A stretch of DNA of 64,000 nt from Candidatus Pseudobacter hemicellulosilyticus. GTDB taxonomy: Bacteria; Bacteroidota; Bacteroidia; Chitinophagales; Chitinophagaceae. Both the position numbers and the translations under genes were made by a program. Positions 49,220 through 57,898 of this stretch are shown here, one piece after another. The stretch is taken from contig CP119311.1 of the NCBI GenBank assembly GCA_029202545.1, forward strand, positions 6,679,229-6,743,228, given 5' to 3'. The notes beneath the pieces were generated by a model. It searched no databases. It had not been told where the DNA came from and saw nothing but the letters and a program-made list of their open reading frames with translations. Positions within the stretch are counted from its first letter, which is position 1; every line of letters starts with the position of its first letter.

Positions 49220-51112
49220 TCAGACAGCTGTATTCACGCCGGCCTTTTCACCGCCCAGCAGCTCCACGCTGCGGTTGATGAAACTGGTCAGGTCGCCTCC
49301 TTTCAGCAGCCCCTGTGATAACAGGGCCAGGTCCGCCAGGTTACGGGTGATCTTGGTTTGCTGCTCTTTATCGGTATTGCCCAGCACCTGCTGGTAAATG
49401 GGGTGGTTACCATTCACGGTCAGCGTTACTTCATCCGGCATATTGGCATAGAAACTGCCCATACCACCGCCGCCGCCCATGGCAGCCATATCCTTCATGC
49501 GGCGCATGAACTCGGGCCTGGTGGCAATAACAGGCGCAGCGGCAGGACTCAGTCCTTTTACTTCCACGGAAAGTTGCAGACTTTCAGCCTGGAAAGTAAA
49601 GAGGTCTTTCAGGCTCGACTGATCCGCCTCGCTGAGCACGGTTTCCGTATTCTCCTGTTTGTCGATCAGGTTATCGGTGATATCTGCATCCACACGGGTA
49701 AAATGGATATCGCTCCATTTCATTTCCATCTGGTTGATGAAAGAAGCATCAATCAGGGTATCCAGCTTCACAACAATAAAACCTTTCTCTTCCGCAGCAC
49801 GGATATAGGCATCCTGCTGAACAGGGTTGGTAGTATAGAGCACCACCAGTTTCCCTTCCTTGTTCTTCTGCAGGGTTTCGGTGGCCAGGCGGTATTCTTC
49901 CTGTGTATAGAATTTAGCGGGTTCGCCTGCTTTGGATACGGCTTCAAAAAGGTGGAACTTATTGGCCTTTTCCAGGAACTTATCGTCCGTCATCATACCG
50001 TACTTCACAAACAGGCCCAGGTTCTCCCATTTCCCTTCAAAATCGGCGCGTTCCTTATTGAAGATCTCTTCCAGTTTATCAGCCACTTTTTTGGTGATAT
50101 GGTTGTTGATCTTTTTCACGTTGGGATCGCCCTGGAGATAGCTGCGGCTTACGTTGAGCGGGATATCGGGGGAATCAATAACACCGTGCAGCAGCATCAG
50201 GAATTCCGGTACAATATCCTTTACTTCATCGGTGACAAATACCTGGTTGCTGTAGAGCTGGATCTTGTCCTTCTGGATCTCGTAGCTCTGTTTGATCTTC
50301 GGGAAATACAGGATACCAGTGAGGTTGAAGGGATAGTCCACGTTCAGGTGGATCCAGAACAGGGGTGGTTCATTATAAGCGTACAATTCCTTGTAGAAGT
50401 CCTTATAATTTTCCGGGGTCAGCTCAGAAGGCTTTCTGATCCAGGCCGGCTGGGTATTGTTGATCGGTTTTGTTCTTTCTTCCTCGGGCACATCCTTATG
50501 GATAAAATAGATGGGCACGGGCAGGAAGCGGCAGAAACGGTTGAGGACGGTGCTGACACGGAATGCGTCCAGGAATTCCTGGCTTTCCTCGTTGATGTGC
50601 AGGACAATGTCGGTACCACGTTCAGCCTTTACGGTTTCTTCCAGGCTGTACTCAGGGCTGCCATCGCATTCCCAGCGAACGGGTGTTGTATCGGGGCGGA
50701 AGCTTTTGGTATAGACCTCTACCCTGTCGCTTACCATAAAAGCGGAGTAGAAGCCGAGACCGAACTTACCGATGATATTGTTCTCGTTCTGGCCTTTGTA
50801 TTTCTTTACAAATTCCTCGGCGCCGCTGAAGGCTACCTGGTTGATGTATTTCTCCACTTCTTCGCCAGTCATACCAATCCCGCGGTCGGAGATGGTGATG
50901 GTCTTTTTGTCGGAATCCAGGGTCACTTCAATCCGGAGATCGCCCAGTTCACCCTTCGCCTCGCCGATAGAGCTGAGGGTCTTTAATTTCTGGGTGGCAT
51001 CCACGGCATTGCTGATCAGCTCGCGGAGGAAGATATCATGGTCGCTGTACAGGAATTTCTTGATGATAGGAAAGATGTTCTCGGTCTGAACGCGTATTGT
51101 CCCTTTTTGCAT
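49220..51112 (-). CDS. htpG: HSP90-family chaperone HtpG
   Basis: A 630-residue cytosolic HSP90. The N-terminal GHKL ATPase has ELISNAVDATQKLKTL, ISDRGIGMTGEEVEKYINQVAFSGAEEF and GKFGLGFYSAFMVSDRVEVYTK. The middle domain has SRSYLQGDPNVKKINNHITKKVADKL. The C-terminal dimerisation region extends to the end, with a Gly/Met-rich loop (AAMGGGGGMGSF). An upstream in-frame ATG at 51142 adds ten residues; ATG 51112 gives the family start MQKGTIRVQTENIFPI and is preferred. No heat-shock operator was recognised upstream. Confidence 0.95.
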   Translation of the reverse strand: MQKGTIRVQTENIFPIIKKFLYSDHDIFLRELISNAVDATQKLKTLSSIGEAKGELGDLRIEVTLDSDKKTITISDRGIGMTGEEVEKYINQVAFSGAEEFVKKYKGQNENNIIGKFGLGFYSAFMVSDRVEVYTKSFRPDTTPVRWECDGSPEYSLEETVKAERGTDIVLHINEESQEFLDAFRVSTVLNRFCRFLPVPIYFIHKDVPEEERTKPINNTQPAWIRKPSELTPENYKDFYKELYAYNEPPLFWIHLNVDYPFNLTGILYFPKIKQSYEIQKDKIQLYSNQVFVTDEVKDIVPEFLMLLHGVIDSPDIPLNVSRSYLQGDPNVKKINNHITKKVADKLEEIFNKERADFEGKWENLGLFVKYGMMTDDKFLEKANKFHLFEAVSKAGEPAKFYTQEEYRLATETLQKNKEGKLVVLYTTNPVQQDAYIRAAEEKGFIVVKLDTLIDASFINQMEMKWSDIHFTRVDADITDNLIDKQENTETVLSEADQSSLKDLFTFQAESLQLSVEVKGLSPAAAPVIATRPEFMRRMKDMAAMGGGGGMGSFYANMPDEVTLTVNGNHPIYQQVLGNTDKEQQTKITRNLADLALLSQGLLKGGDLTSFINRSVELLGGEKAGVNTAV

Positions 51113-51451
51113 AGTACCGTTATTTTGAAGGCAATCCACCAAAGAAAATGCCAGTGGGCGGCGGCGGCAGGTAAATACGCAAAATTGTCAGTCCGGGTGA
51201 CCGGCGGGCGGCAGGTATAGCCTGGATCGGCAGGCATGAGCGGTTATTTAAACCCATCTGACAGCCTGCTGTATCCCTGCTGACGCCTGTCCCGGCAAGT
51301 GATCCTGGCGCGGGGCGGACAATCCTGCTGCTGAACAAGCCATTTAAAAGGGTTTTATGTCCTGCCCGGCCGCAACACCGCACCCGGACTGCCTTCCTGG
51401 TCCTGACAACCAGCCAATTGACGGCTGGGCGCAGATTTTTCTGCTGACCTA

Positions 51452-51481
51452 TTGCCAGATGGCCGGAACACACTATCTTTG
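51452..51481 (+). promoter_or_regulatory. Sigma-A promoter of the rpsF operon
   Basis: TTG (51452-51454), 19 bases, then TATCTTTG (51474-51481): a full consensus match. The predicted transcription start lies near 51488, leaving a leader of about 87 bases before rpsF. Confidence 0.75.
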
Positions 51482-51483
51482 CA

Positions 51484-51574
51484 GCCCCTTAGCCGGATCG
51501 CCTTCGGGCGGGCAGCGGGGCCGGGGTGCAGTACACCACGGTATCTCTTAAACAAAAATTTCAAAACAGGGATC
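51484..51574 (+). promoter_or_regulatory. Structured 5' leader of rpsF, candidate S6:S18 autoregulatory RNA
   Basis: The leader contains a CGCC-UUCG-GGCG hairpin (51499-51510), a longer pairing GCCCC / GGGGC around it (51484-51488 with 51517-51521), and a GGTG-cagta-CACC hairpin (51525-51537) followed by ACGGTA. Known S6:S18 leaders in other phyla bind the S6-S18 complex and repress this operon. Assigning that role here rests on position and structure only. Confidence 0.4.
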
Positions 51575-51931
51575 ATGAACAATTACGAATTGATGGTGAT
51601 TTTTACCCCTGTGCTTTCTGATGAGGACTTCAAAGCCGCTCAGAAAAAATACACCACTTTCATTCAGGAGAATGGCGGTGCTGTTGTGCACGAAAATCCC
51701 TGGGGTCTGAAATCACTGGCGTATCCGATCCAGAAAAAGACCACAGGTCTGTACTGGGTACTGGAATACCAGGCGCCATCCAGCTTCAATGAGCAGTTCA
51801 AAATTCAGATGCTCCGTGACGAGAATATTCTGCGTCACATGTTCACTGTACTCGATAAATACGCCGTCGAGTACAATGGTAAAAAGAGAAGTGGTGTACC
51901 TACAGGAACCGAAAAAGCAGTGGAGGGTTAA
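51575..51931 (+). CDS. rpsF: Ribosomal protein bS6
   Basis: A 118-residue small-subunit protein bS6, which pairs with bS18 on the platform of the 30S subunit. It begins MNNYELMVIFTPVLSDEDFKAAQKKY; the later blocks GLKSLAYPIQKKTTGLYWVLEYQA and MLRDENILRHMFTVLDKYAVEYN are the family core. The ATG at 51575 matches the universal bS6 start, and 41 extra upstream codons in the same frame lie in the leader. It is first of three ribosomal genes (5- and 10-base gaps). Confidence 0.97.
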   Translation: MNNYELMVIFTPVLSDEDFKAAQKKYTTFIQENGGAVVHENPWGLKSLAYPIQKKTTGLYWVLEYQAPSSFNEQFKIQMLRDENILRHMFTVLDKYAVEYNGKKRSGVPTGTEKAVEG

Positions 51932-51936
51932 TCATC

Positions 51937-52203
51937 ATGGCAAAAGCAAATGAGATAAAATACCTGACCGCCATCAAAACTGAGAAACCCCGGAAGAAAT
52001 TCTGCCGTTTCAAGAAATATGGCATCAAGTACGTGGATTACAAGGACGCTGAGTTCCTGAAGAAATTCCTGAATGAACAAGGCAAGTTATTGCCCCGCCG
52101 CATTACCGGTAACTCTCTGAAGTACCAGCGTAAGGTGTCGCAGGCCGTAAAGAAAGCCCGTCAGATGGCTTTGTTGCCGTATGTAACTGACCTTTTAAAG
52201 TAA
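51937..52203 (+). CDS. rpsR: Ribosomal protein bS18
   Basis: An 88-residue bS18, partner of bS6 on the 30S subunit. Typical features are KKFCRFKKYGIKYVDYKDAEFLKKFLNEQGKLLPRRITGNSLKYQRKVSQAVKKAR with the GKLLPRRITG rRNA-binding core, and a C-terminal ALLPYVTDL. It lies between rpsF and rplI with short gaps and is co-transcribed. The zinc-binding cysteines of some bS18 proteins are absent, leaving a single Cys. Confidence 0.97.
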   Translation: MAKANEIKYLTAIKTEKPRKKFCRFKKYGIKYVDYKDAEFLKKFLNEQGKLLPRRITGNSLKYQRKVSQAVKKARQMALLPYVTDLLK

Positions 52204-52213
52204 GGAGGACACC

Positions 52214-52660
52214 ATGGATATTATTCTGATTCAAGATGTAGACAACTTAGGTGCCGCCAACGAGGTGGTGAAAGTACGCAACGGCTACGCCCGCAACTTC
52301 CTGATCCCCCAACGCTTTGCTGTAGAAGCAAGTCCTTCCAACCTGAAACAACTGGAAGAAAGGATGAAGCAGGTACGGAAGAAGGAAGCTACCATGCTGG
52401 CTGCCATCAAGGAAGTTATTGCCAAACTGCAGGACGGTCCGCTGAAAATTGGCGCCAAGACCGGTACCAGCGGCAAGATCTTCGGCAGCGTAACTACCCT
52501 CCAGCTGAGCCGCGCTATCCGTGAGCAGAAAGGCTACGAGATCGACCGCAAGAAGATCAGCATCGTAGAAGAAGTGAAAGAGCTGGGTACGCACAAAGCC
52601 CTCATTGAATTCGGCAACGGTCACAGCACCGAGCTGGAATTTGAAGTAGTGGCTGAATAA
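52214..52660 (+). CDS. rplI: Ribosomal protein bL9
   Basis: A 148-residue bL9 of the large subunit, which reaches between neighbouring ribosomes on mRNA. The N-terminal rRNA-binding domain reads MDIILIQDVDNLGAANEVVKVRNGYARNFLIPQRFAVEAS. A central connecting helix (about 45-75) leads to a C-terminal domain with IGAKTGTSGKIFGSVTTLQLSRAI. A purine-rich AAGGAGG sits nine bases before the ATG, a real Shine-Dalgarno-like site in a phylum that usually lacks them. A terminator follows 30 bases after the stop. Confidence 0.97.
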   Translation: MDIILIQDVDNLGAANEVVKVRNGYARNFLIPQRFAVEASPSNLKQLEERMKQVRKKEATMLAAIKEVIAKLQDGPLKIGAKTGTSGKIFGSVTTLQLSRAIREQKGYEIDRKKISIVEEVKELGTHKALIEFGNGHSTELEFEVVAE

Positions 52661-52690
52661 GTTCAGAACTTTGCCTGAAAGTATATAAAA

Positions 52691-52716
52691 CCTCTCCCCC
52701 CGGAGAGGTTTTTTTT
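52691..52716 (+). terminator. Intrinsic terminator of the rpsF-rpsR-rplI operon
   Basis: CCTCTCC / GGAGAGG stem with a four-base C loop and eight T directly after it. It is a textbook terminator 30 bases past the rplI stop. Confidence 0.93.
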
Positions 52717-53100
52717 ATGGGTGTTTTTCCCCTTGCCCGGTCACGTTATGAAGTTATCCCAATGACAACCTGTCGGCCACCCTCAGTAATGAACTTTTGT
52801 CCAAAACCTGAATTTCAATGCACTACCTATTACCCCTACGCCTATACGGGAACTTTTCCCCCTGCCGGACCTTCCGGCCTACCCTACCCAAAACAGATGG
52901 TAATTTCTGCAAATGCTTGCCAGTAAAAGGATAGCGCAGAATTTTATTTGTCGATTCAAATTATTTCCTATCTTCATGTATGATATATGTACTTAGTTTC
53001 TCGTGTTCTGAAGTGTCTTACCTAATATCCTGGTTTCCTCAGTTCATGTAAGCAACTACTGTCATTATCGGTTTTTCAGAACATTTAAACTTTTGTTACA
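52717..53100. other. Spacer upstream of the RRM gene
   Basis: 384 bases with no convincing gene. A 69-codon frame (52717-52926) has low-complexity Pro/Tyr content and no start context. AT content rises towards the RRM gene start, where regulation of the cold-shock-type RRM mRNA may reside, but no clear -33/-7 pair was found. Confidence 0.5.
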
Positions 53101-53472
53101 ATGAACATTTACGTAGGGAACCTCTCCTGGCAAATGACCGACGAGGATCTTAGAACCTTATTTGAGCAGTACGGTTCTGTTACTTCCGCCAAAATCGTTA
53201 AAGACAAAGTAAGCGGCCGCAGCAAAGGCTTCGGTTTCGTTGAAATGCCTGAAGATGGCGAAGCTCAAAACGCTTTAACCAGCCTGTACGAATCCGAAGT
53301 ACTGGGAAGGAAGATCATCGTTAACGAAGCGCAGCCTAAACCCCAGGGTTCCGGCGGCGGCGGCGGTGGCTTCAAGAAAAGAAGCTTCGGCGGCGGCAGC
53401 GGCGGCGGTGGTGGCTACAAGAAAGGTGGCTTCAACCGTGGCGGTGGCGGCGGTTTCAACAGGGATTTTTAA
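53101..53472 (+). CDS. Glycine-rich RRM RNA-binding protein
   Basis: A 123-residue protein with a single RNA recognition motif (1-80) and a Gly-rich tail. The RNP2 motif is IYVGNL and RNP1 is KGFGFVEM, both with the aromatic residues that stack on RNA. The tail (from about residue 84) is made of G-rich blocks with interspersed KKR, YKKGGF and FNRG, an RGG-like segment that favours nonspecific RNA binding. Similar small RRM proteins in cyanobacteria and Bacteroidota are cold- or stress-induced RNA chaperones. A strong terminator follows. Confidence 0.93.
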   Translation: MNIYVGNLSWQMTDEDLRTLFEQYGSVTSAKIVKDKVSGRSKGFGFVEMPEDGEAQNALTSLYESEVLGRKIIVNEAQPKPQGSGGGGGGFKKRSFGGGSGGGGGYKKGGFNRGGGGGFNRDF

Positions 53473-53500
53473 TGCATTCGCAAATCATCAATCTCTACAT

Positions 53501-53531
53501 AATCCCCCTGCCTGGCAGGGGGATTTTTTTT
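53501..53531 (+). terminator. Intrinsic terminator of the RRM gene
   Basis: A ten-bp stem AATCCCCCTG / CAGGGGGATT with a five-base loop, followed by eight T. It begins 28 bases after the stop. Confidence 0.92.
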
Positions 53532-53973
53532 GTCCGTATGGAAGCCCCATTTCAACCGCCTTTTGCGGCGCTTTTTCCGGACCTTTCTTTTCCCCCTCTT
53601 TTTTTCTGACACTCCTTTTGTCAGGCCCTTCTTCTCCGGCATTCTTTTCCGCCAGCCTGTTGTAGCTTTCCGCTGCAAACAGCGCCCCTCCTGCATTTTA
53701 TTGTACTTCCTTTTATGTTTTAACCTTCTTTTAATGTGGTTTTAACCTCCATTAAACAATAGAACGCCATATTACAAGACTGTGGCCGAACGACCGGGTT
53801 TACCCGGAAAACTATCCACAATTCAGGCAAAATTAATGTTGACAGGCAGGCAGGGCACGGGTTTTGCCCGGTAAGAAAGGCGCCGGAAGGGCTGCCCCGG
53901 CAACGATGAATTATAAGAGCAACAGCAGGTTATCTATTTCCTAAACCCCTGAAATTTTAAAAGGAGGTACTTT
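53532..53973. other. Pyrimidine-rich spacer before the glycosyltransferase-phosphatase gene
   Basis: About 440 bases without a gene. The first part is strongly T/C-biased on the plus strand; open frames there are low-complexity (Arg/Lys or Phe/Pro). A TTTTAACCTTCTTTTAATGTGGTTTTAACC-like AT-rich stretch around 53719-53750 may hold a promoter. An AGGAGG site precedes the next gene. Confidence 0.5.
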
Positions 53974-55359
53974 GTGCTAACTGTTATTATCCCGGTTCTG
54001 AATGAAGAAGAGACGATTGCCAATGTAGTGAACTTCTGCAGGCAGCACCCGCTTGTAGGGGAAGTACTGGTGATAGATGATAAATCAGAGGACAAGACAC
54101 CTCAGATTGCTGAAGCAGCAGGCGCCCGCGTGATCACCAGCCAGGTAAGAGGTAAGGGCATCTCTATGAAAGACGGCATTGAAGCTGCAACCCATGATAT
54201 TGTACTTTTCCTGGATGGTGATATTGATCCCTATCCTGAGGAAACTATTACCCGGCTGGCCAATCCCCTGATCAATGATGAGGCAGATTTTGTGAAAGGC
54301 AGTTTTGCCCGTAATGCCGGCAGGGTAACGGAACTGGTAGCCAAGCCCCTGCTCAATATCTTTTATCCCGGCCTGTCCCATTTCTCCCAGCCGCTCAGCG
54401 GCATGATAGCCGGAAAAAAATCCTTTTTCAAAAAGATCGATTTTTTCAATGACTACGGTGTGGATATCGGCATCCTGATAGACATGTACCTGATGAAGGC
54501 CCGGGTCAGGGAAGTGAATATCGGGTATATTGAGAACAAGAGCAAACCCTGGCAGGCACTGGGCAAAATGAGCAAGGAAGTATCCCGCGCCATTATTTCC
54601 AGGGCCCAGCTCCAGCATCCTGAAGTGATCAGCGAGGAAGAGATCCACAGCCTGGAAGCCATCAACAGCGAGATGAATAAAACCCTCCGGGAAAAGCTCT
54701 GTGGTTTCCATAAGATGGCTATCTTCGATATGGACGACACCATCTTCAAAGGCCGGACAATTGATGAATGCGCCAGGCAATTTGGCTTTACCGCAAAACT
54801 TGAAGACTTCAGGGCGCAGGAAAAAGATCCCATCATCCTTACCAAACGCATCGGGCTGCTGCTCAAAGGCCGCACCATGGACGAACTGCTGAATGTGGCA
54901 GAACGCATGGAAATGGTCAGTGATATCAAAGAAGTAGTCAAAGAACTGAAAGCCCGGGGTTATGTGATAGGGCTGATCAGCAACAGCTATACCCTGATCA
55001 CCAACTATGTCCGCCAGCAGATAGACGCAGACTTCTCCTATGCCAACCAGCTGGAGTTCTTTGAAGGGAAAGCAACGGGCGAGGTCAATATCCCGTCCTA
55101 CTTTTTCGGATCGCCGGAAAGTATCTGCGGCCACAGCTACTGTAAGACCAACGCCCTGCAGCATGCCTGTGAAAAATACAATGTGCAGCTGAAAGACTGC
55201 ATAGCTGTAGGTGACAGCCGGGACGACCGCTGTATGATTGGCCATTCGGGCAAAGGTGTAGCCTTCCGTACCAGGGACGAATTACTGAGAAAGATGGCCG
55301 GCACCAATATTATGGAATTCAGCTTCCAGCCTTTACTGGCACTGGCTGAAGAAAACTAA
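53974..55359 (+). CDS. GT81-like glycosyltransferase fused to a HAD phosphatase
   Basis: A 461-residue fusion. Residues 1-225 are a GT-A glycosyltransferase: IIPVLNEEETI, VLVIDDKSEDKT, the metal-binding DGD (81-83), and the segments FVKGSFARNAGRVTELVAKPLLN and SQPLSGMIAGKKS that recall glucosyl-3-phosphoglycerate synthase (GpgS). Residues about 245-455 are a SerB-type HAD phosphatase with nucleophile Asp252 and Asp254 in FDMDDT, a Ser in LISNS and GDSRDD. A synthase and its phosphatase in one chain would fit glucosylglycerate or mannosylglycerate synthesis, an osmoprotectant route (inference). Start GTG 53974 lies six bases after a strong GGAGG. A universal stress gene follows by 24 bases. 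Confidence 0.85.
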   Translation: MLTVIIPVLNEEETIANVVNFCRQHPLVGEVLVIDDKSEDKTPQIAEAAGARVITSQVRGKGISMKDGIEAATHDIVLFLDGDIDPYPEETITRLANPLINDEADFVKGSFARNAGRVTELVAKPLLNIFYPGLSHFSQPLSGMIAGKKSFFKKIDFFNDYGVDIGILIDMYLMKARVREVNIGYIENKSKPWQALGKMSKEVSRAIISRAQLQHPEVISEEEIHSLEAINSEMNKTLREKLCGFHKMAIFDMDDTIFKGRTIDECARQFGFTAKLEDFRAQEKDPIILTKRIGLLLKGRTMDELLNVAERMEMVSDIKEVVKELKARGYVIGLISNSYTLITNYVRQQIDADFSYANQLEFFEGKATGEVNIPSYFFGSPESICGHSYCKTNALQHACEKYNVQLKDCIAVGDSRDDRCMIGHSGKGVAFRTRDELLRKMAGTNIMEFSFQPLLALAEEN

Positions 55360-55383
55360 TTGTAAACCTTTTAAAAGCGAACC

Positions 55384-56280
55384 ATGCCCAGAACACTGTA
55401 TAACATACTGGTCCCTGTAGATTTTACCAGCAAGAACAAATGGGCCATTTCAAAGGCCATTGAGCTGGCAAATACCTTCCACTGCAATATTCACTTAGTG
55501 CATGTGGTATCAGGTGGCCTCCTCCCGCTGGTTCCCCTGGATATCAGTGGCCTGGTCACCTACGATGCTGCTGATATGAGCAATGCCCGCAAGAAGCTGG
55601 AAGCATTGAAAGAAAACTATCGTCACCATCTCTGTGGCGAAGGCAATATTGAGATCAGCCTCCTGAGTGGCAATACCAGCCAGCAGCTGGCCCGTTATAT
55701 TGAGCAGTTCAGCATGGACATGGTAGTTGTGGGACTGGCCAAATTCAACCTGGTGCACCGCATCTGGTCGGCCGTATCCATCAGCCGCCTGGCCCGCAAA
55801 ACGAATGTGCCCGTACTGGCCATCCGCTCCAGCGGCCTGATCAGCCATTTCAAGAAGATTGTGCTGCCGCTCCATGATGAAGTGCCCCTGCACCGGATCC
55901 GCCTGGCCACTATGCTGGCCCGTTCCTTCAAATCAACGGTATACCTGGTATCCCTTCGTGATGAGAACGAACAGCATGATACCAGCGTTCCCGGCACCAT
56001 TATGAATACCGCCCTGGAAGTGGTTCAGAGCCTCTCTACTATTCCTGTGCAGTGTTTCCTGCTGGAAGGAAAGAACCTGGCTAAAAGCACCCTGGAATTC
56101 TCCAAGCGCATCAATGCCGACCTGATCATGGCCAACCCGCTGAAAGAATTCCATATGCCCGGCTGGTGGAACAGGATCACGCGGAAACTGCTCTCCTATG
56201 ATTCCAAGATCCCCGTGATCACGGTAGATCAGAAAACGGATACGCCTGCCGCTATCCCGGAATCAGTACCTGCTTCTTAA
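55384..56280 (+). CDS. Universal stress protein with tandem UspA domains
   Basis: A 298-residue protein with two UspA domains (about 5-148 and 155-287). Domain 1 shows YNILVPVDFTSKNKWAISKAIELANTFHCNIHLVHVV and VVVGLAKFNLVHRIWSAVSISRLARKTNVPVLAI. Domain 2 shows FKKIVLPLHDEVPLHRIRLATMLARSF. The ATP-binding GxxG-x(9)-G(S/T) motif is incomplete in both, so nucleotide binding is doubtful. It lies 24 bases after the glycosyltransferase-phosphatase gene and is probably co-transcribed, consistent with a stress or osmotic response (inference). A terminator follows. Confidence 0.9.
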   Translation: MPRTLYNILVPVDFTSKNKWAISKAIELANTFHCNIHLVHVVSGGLLPLVPLDISGLVTYDAADMSNARKKLEALKENYRHHLCGEGNIEISLLSGNTSQQLARYIEQFSMDMVVVGLAKFNLVHRIWSAVSISRLARKTNVPVLAIRSSGLISHFKKIVLPLHDEVPLHRIRLATMLARSFKSTVYLVSLRDENEQHDTSVPGTIMNTALEVVQSLSTIPVQCFLLEGKNLAKSTLEFSKRINADLIMANPLKEFHMPGWWNRITRKLLSYDSKIPVITVDQKTDTPAAIPESVPAS

Positions 56281-56305
56281 GACATTTCTTTGCTATAGTT
56301 GTGAG

Positions 56306-56332
56306 GCCCCTTCTTCCGGAAGGGGCTTTTTT
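56306..56332 (+). terminator. Intrinsic terminator after the universal stress protein
   Basis: An eight-bp stem GCCCCTTC / GAAGGGGC with a five-base loop, followed by six T, beginning 26 bases after the stop. Confidence 0.92.
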
Positions 56333-56466
56333 GTGCCCAACGGGCTTGTTCAACTTAATACAAAGCCAATCATTTTACGCCGAAACCCGTTAACTTGAAT
56401 CCCGGTTGGGCCTGCCCCGGCGGCCGGGTCCACCCCCTATTCTTAACATGTAATAAATCTGCCTTC

Positions 56467-57780
56467 ATGAAGAGACGTACTTTTATCAGGAATGCTTCGC
56501 TGGCTGCAGGCGGGATCACGATCCTGAACTTTCCTGTCTTTGGGAAGAACGCGCCCAGCAATAAAGTGATACTGGGCGTTATGGGTGTTAACAGCCGCGG
56601 CGCCTACCTGGCGGACTGCTTTGCCAAACTGCCCAATGTAGAGATCGCATACCTCTGCGATATTGAAGAGAAAGCCATTGCCAACGGCCTGAAACCTTTT
56701 GCCAAAGCTGCCCGCAAACCCACTGTCATCAGGGATATCCGCGAACTGGTGGCCAAAACGGATTTTGATGCGCTGGTAGTAGGGGCGCCTGACCACTGGC
56801 ATGCGCCTGCTACCCTGCTGGGCGTAGCCAATAATAAACATGTGTATGTTGAAAAGCCCTGCGGCCACAATCCCCATGAAGGAGAACTGCTGGTGGAGGC
56901 TATGACAAAATATCCCAATAAACTGATCCAGATGGGCAACCAGCGCCGCTCCTTCCCCACACTGATCCAGGCAGTGAAAGAAGTGCGCGAAGGCATTATC
57001 GGGAATGCGTATTTCGCAAAGGCCTGGTATACCAACGACCGCAAGCCTATCGGGTTTGGAAAGAAGGTACCGCCGCCGGCTACGCTCGACTGGAACCTCT
57101 GGCAGGGCCCCGCTCCCCGCAAAGAATACCAGGACAACCTGGTACACTATAACTGGCACTGGTTCTGGCATTGGGGCACCAGTGAAACCTGTAACAACGG
57201 TACGCATGAGATTGATTGCTGCCGCTGGTTCCTTGGTGTGGACTATCCCACCCGCGTTACGTCTGCCGGTGGCCGTTATGCTTATAAAGACGATTGGGAA
57301 ACACCCGATACCCAGGTGGCCAGTTTTGAGTTTGCCGGCAATAAAGCCATCACCTGGGAAAGCCGCAGCTGCAATAAATTCCCGGTGGAAAAAGCCGGCA
57401 GGGGCTTTGCCATTTACGGTGAAAAAGGCACACTGGTGAATGGCGGCGATGCTGATTATAAGATCTATGACGCCAATAATAAGCTGGTGAAAGACGTGAA
57501 GTCCGATGTTAAAGGCGATCCCAACAACCCTGTCAGCGCCAGCGGCAACCTGGACCTTTTCCACCTACAGAACTTTATTGATGGTATCCGTGGGGAGGCC
57601 AAACTCAGTTCACCGATCGATGAGGGCCATAAGAGTGTCTTGCTCTGCCACCTGGCCAGCATTGCCCAGCGCACCGGCTTAACCCTCAACTGCAATCCTG
57701 CCAACGGCCGTATCAGGGAAAAACAAGCTATGAAGCTCTGGCGCCGCAGCTACGAGAAAGGCTGGGAACCTAAAGTATAA
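56467..57780 (+). CDS. Tat-exported Gfo/Idh/MocA family oxidoreductase
   Basis: A 437-residue NAD(P)-dependent sugar dehydrogenase-like protein. It starts with a twin-arginine signal (MKRRTFIRNASLAAGGI), so it is folded with cofactor and then exported to the periplasm. The Rossmann domain has GVMGVNSRGAYLADCF, the family Glu-Lys-Pro motif is in YVEKPCGHNP, and a catalytic-region His lies in the C-terminal domain (THEIDCCRWFLG). A 24-residue in-frame extension upstream is not conserved-looking. The substrate is unknown. It is transcribed alone and ends at a strong hairpin facing a methyltransferase gene. Confidence 0.9.
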   Translation: MKRRTFIRNASLAAGGITILNFPVFGKNAPSNKVILGVMGVNSRGAYLADCFAKLPNVEIAYLCDIEEKAIANGLKPFAKAARKPTVIRDIRELVAKTDFDALVVGAPDHWHAPATLLGVANNKHVYVEKPCGHNPHEGELLVEAMTKYPNKLIQMGNQRRSFPTLIQAVKEVREGIIGNAYFAKAWYTNDRKPIGFGKKVPPPATLDWNLWQGPAPRKEYQDNLVHYNWHWFWHWGTSETCNNGTHEIDCCRWFLGVDYPTRVTSAGGRYAYKDDWETPDTQVASFEFAGNKAITWESRSCNKFPVEKAGRGFAIYGEKGTLVNGGDADYKIYDANNKLVKDVKSDVKGDPNNPVSASGNLDLFHLQNFIDGIRGEAKLSSPIDEGHKSVLLCHLASIAQRTGLTLNCNPANGRIREKQAMKLWRRSYEKGWEPKV

Positions 57781-57816
57781 GGCATTTGATATATACCCTG
57801 CTATCGCAGGGGTACT

Positions 57817-57855
57817 GCCCGGAAACCAGCCTGCAGGCTGATTTCCGGGCTTTTT
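57817..57855 (+). terminator. Intrinsic terminator after the Gfo/Idh gene
   Basis: A nine-bp stem GCCCGGAAA / TTTCCGGGC enclosing a second inner palindrome AGCCTGCAGGCT, followed by five T. The double palindrome is unusual and resembles the short palindromes beside the dispersed motif copies that follow. Confidence 0.88.
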
Positions 57856-57898
57856 GTTGCATAAGCAATTCCTGCAGGAATAATGCAGGAAGCTTCCT

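Noticed and set aside
52717..52926. 69-codon frame after the rplI terminator
   Set aside because: It begins right after the T-tract, is Pro/Tyr low complexity, and has no promoter or conserved pattern.
53469..53696. Arg/Lys-rich 75-codon frame on the minus strand
   Set aside because: It comes from a T/C-biased spacer and overlaps the RRM terminator.
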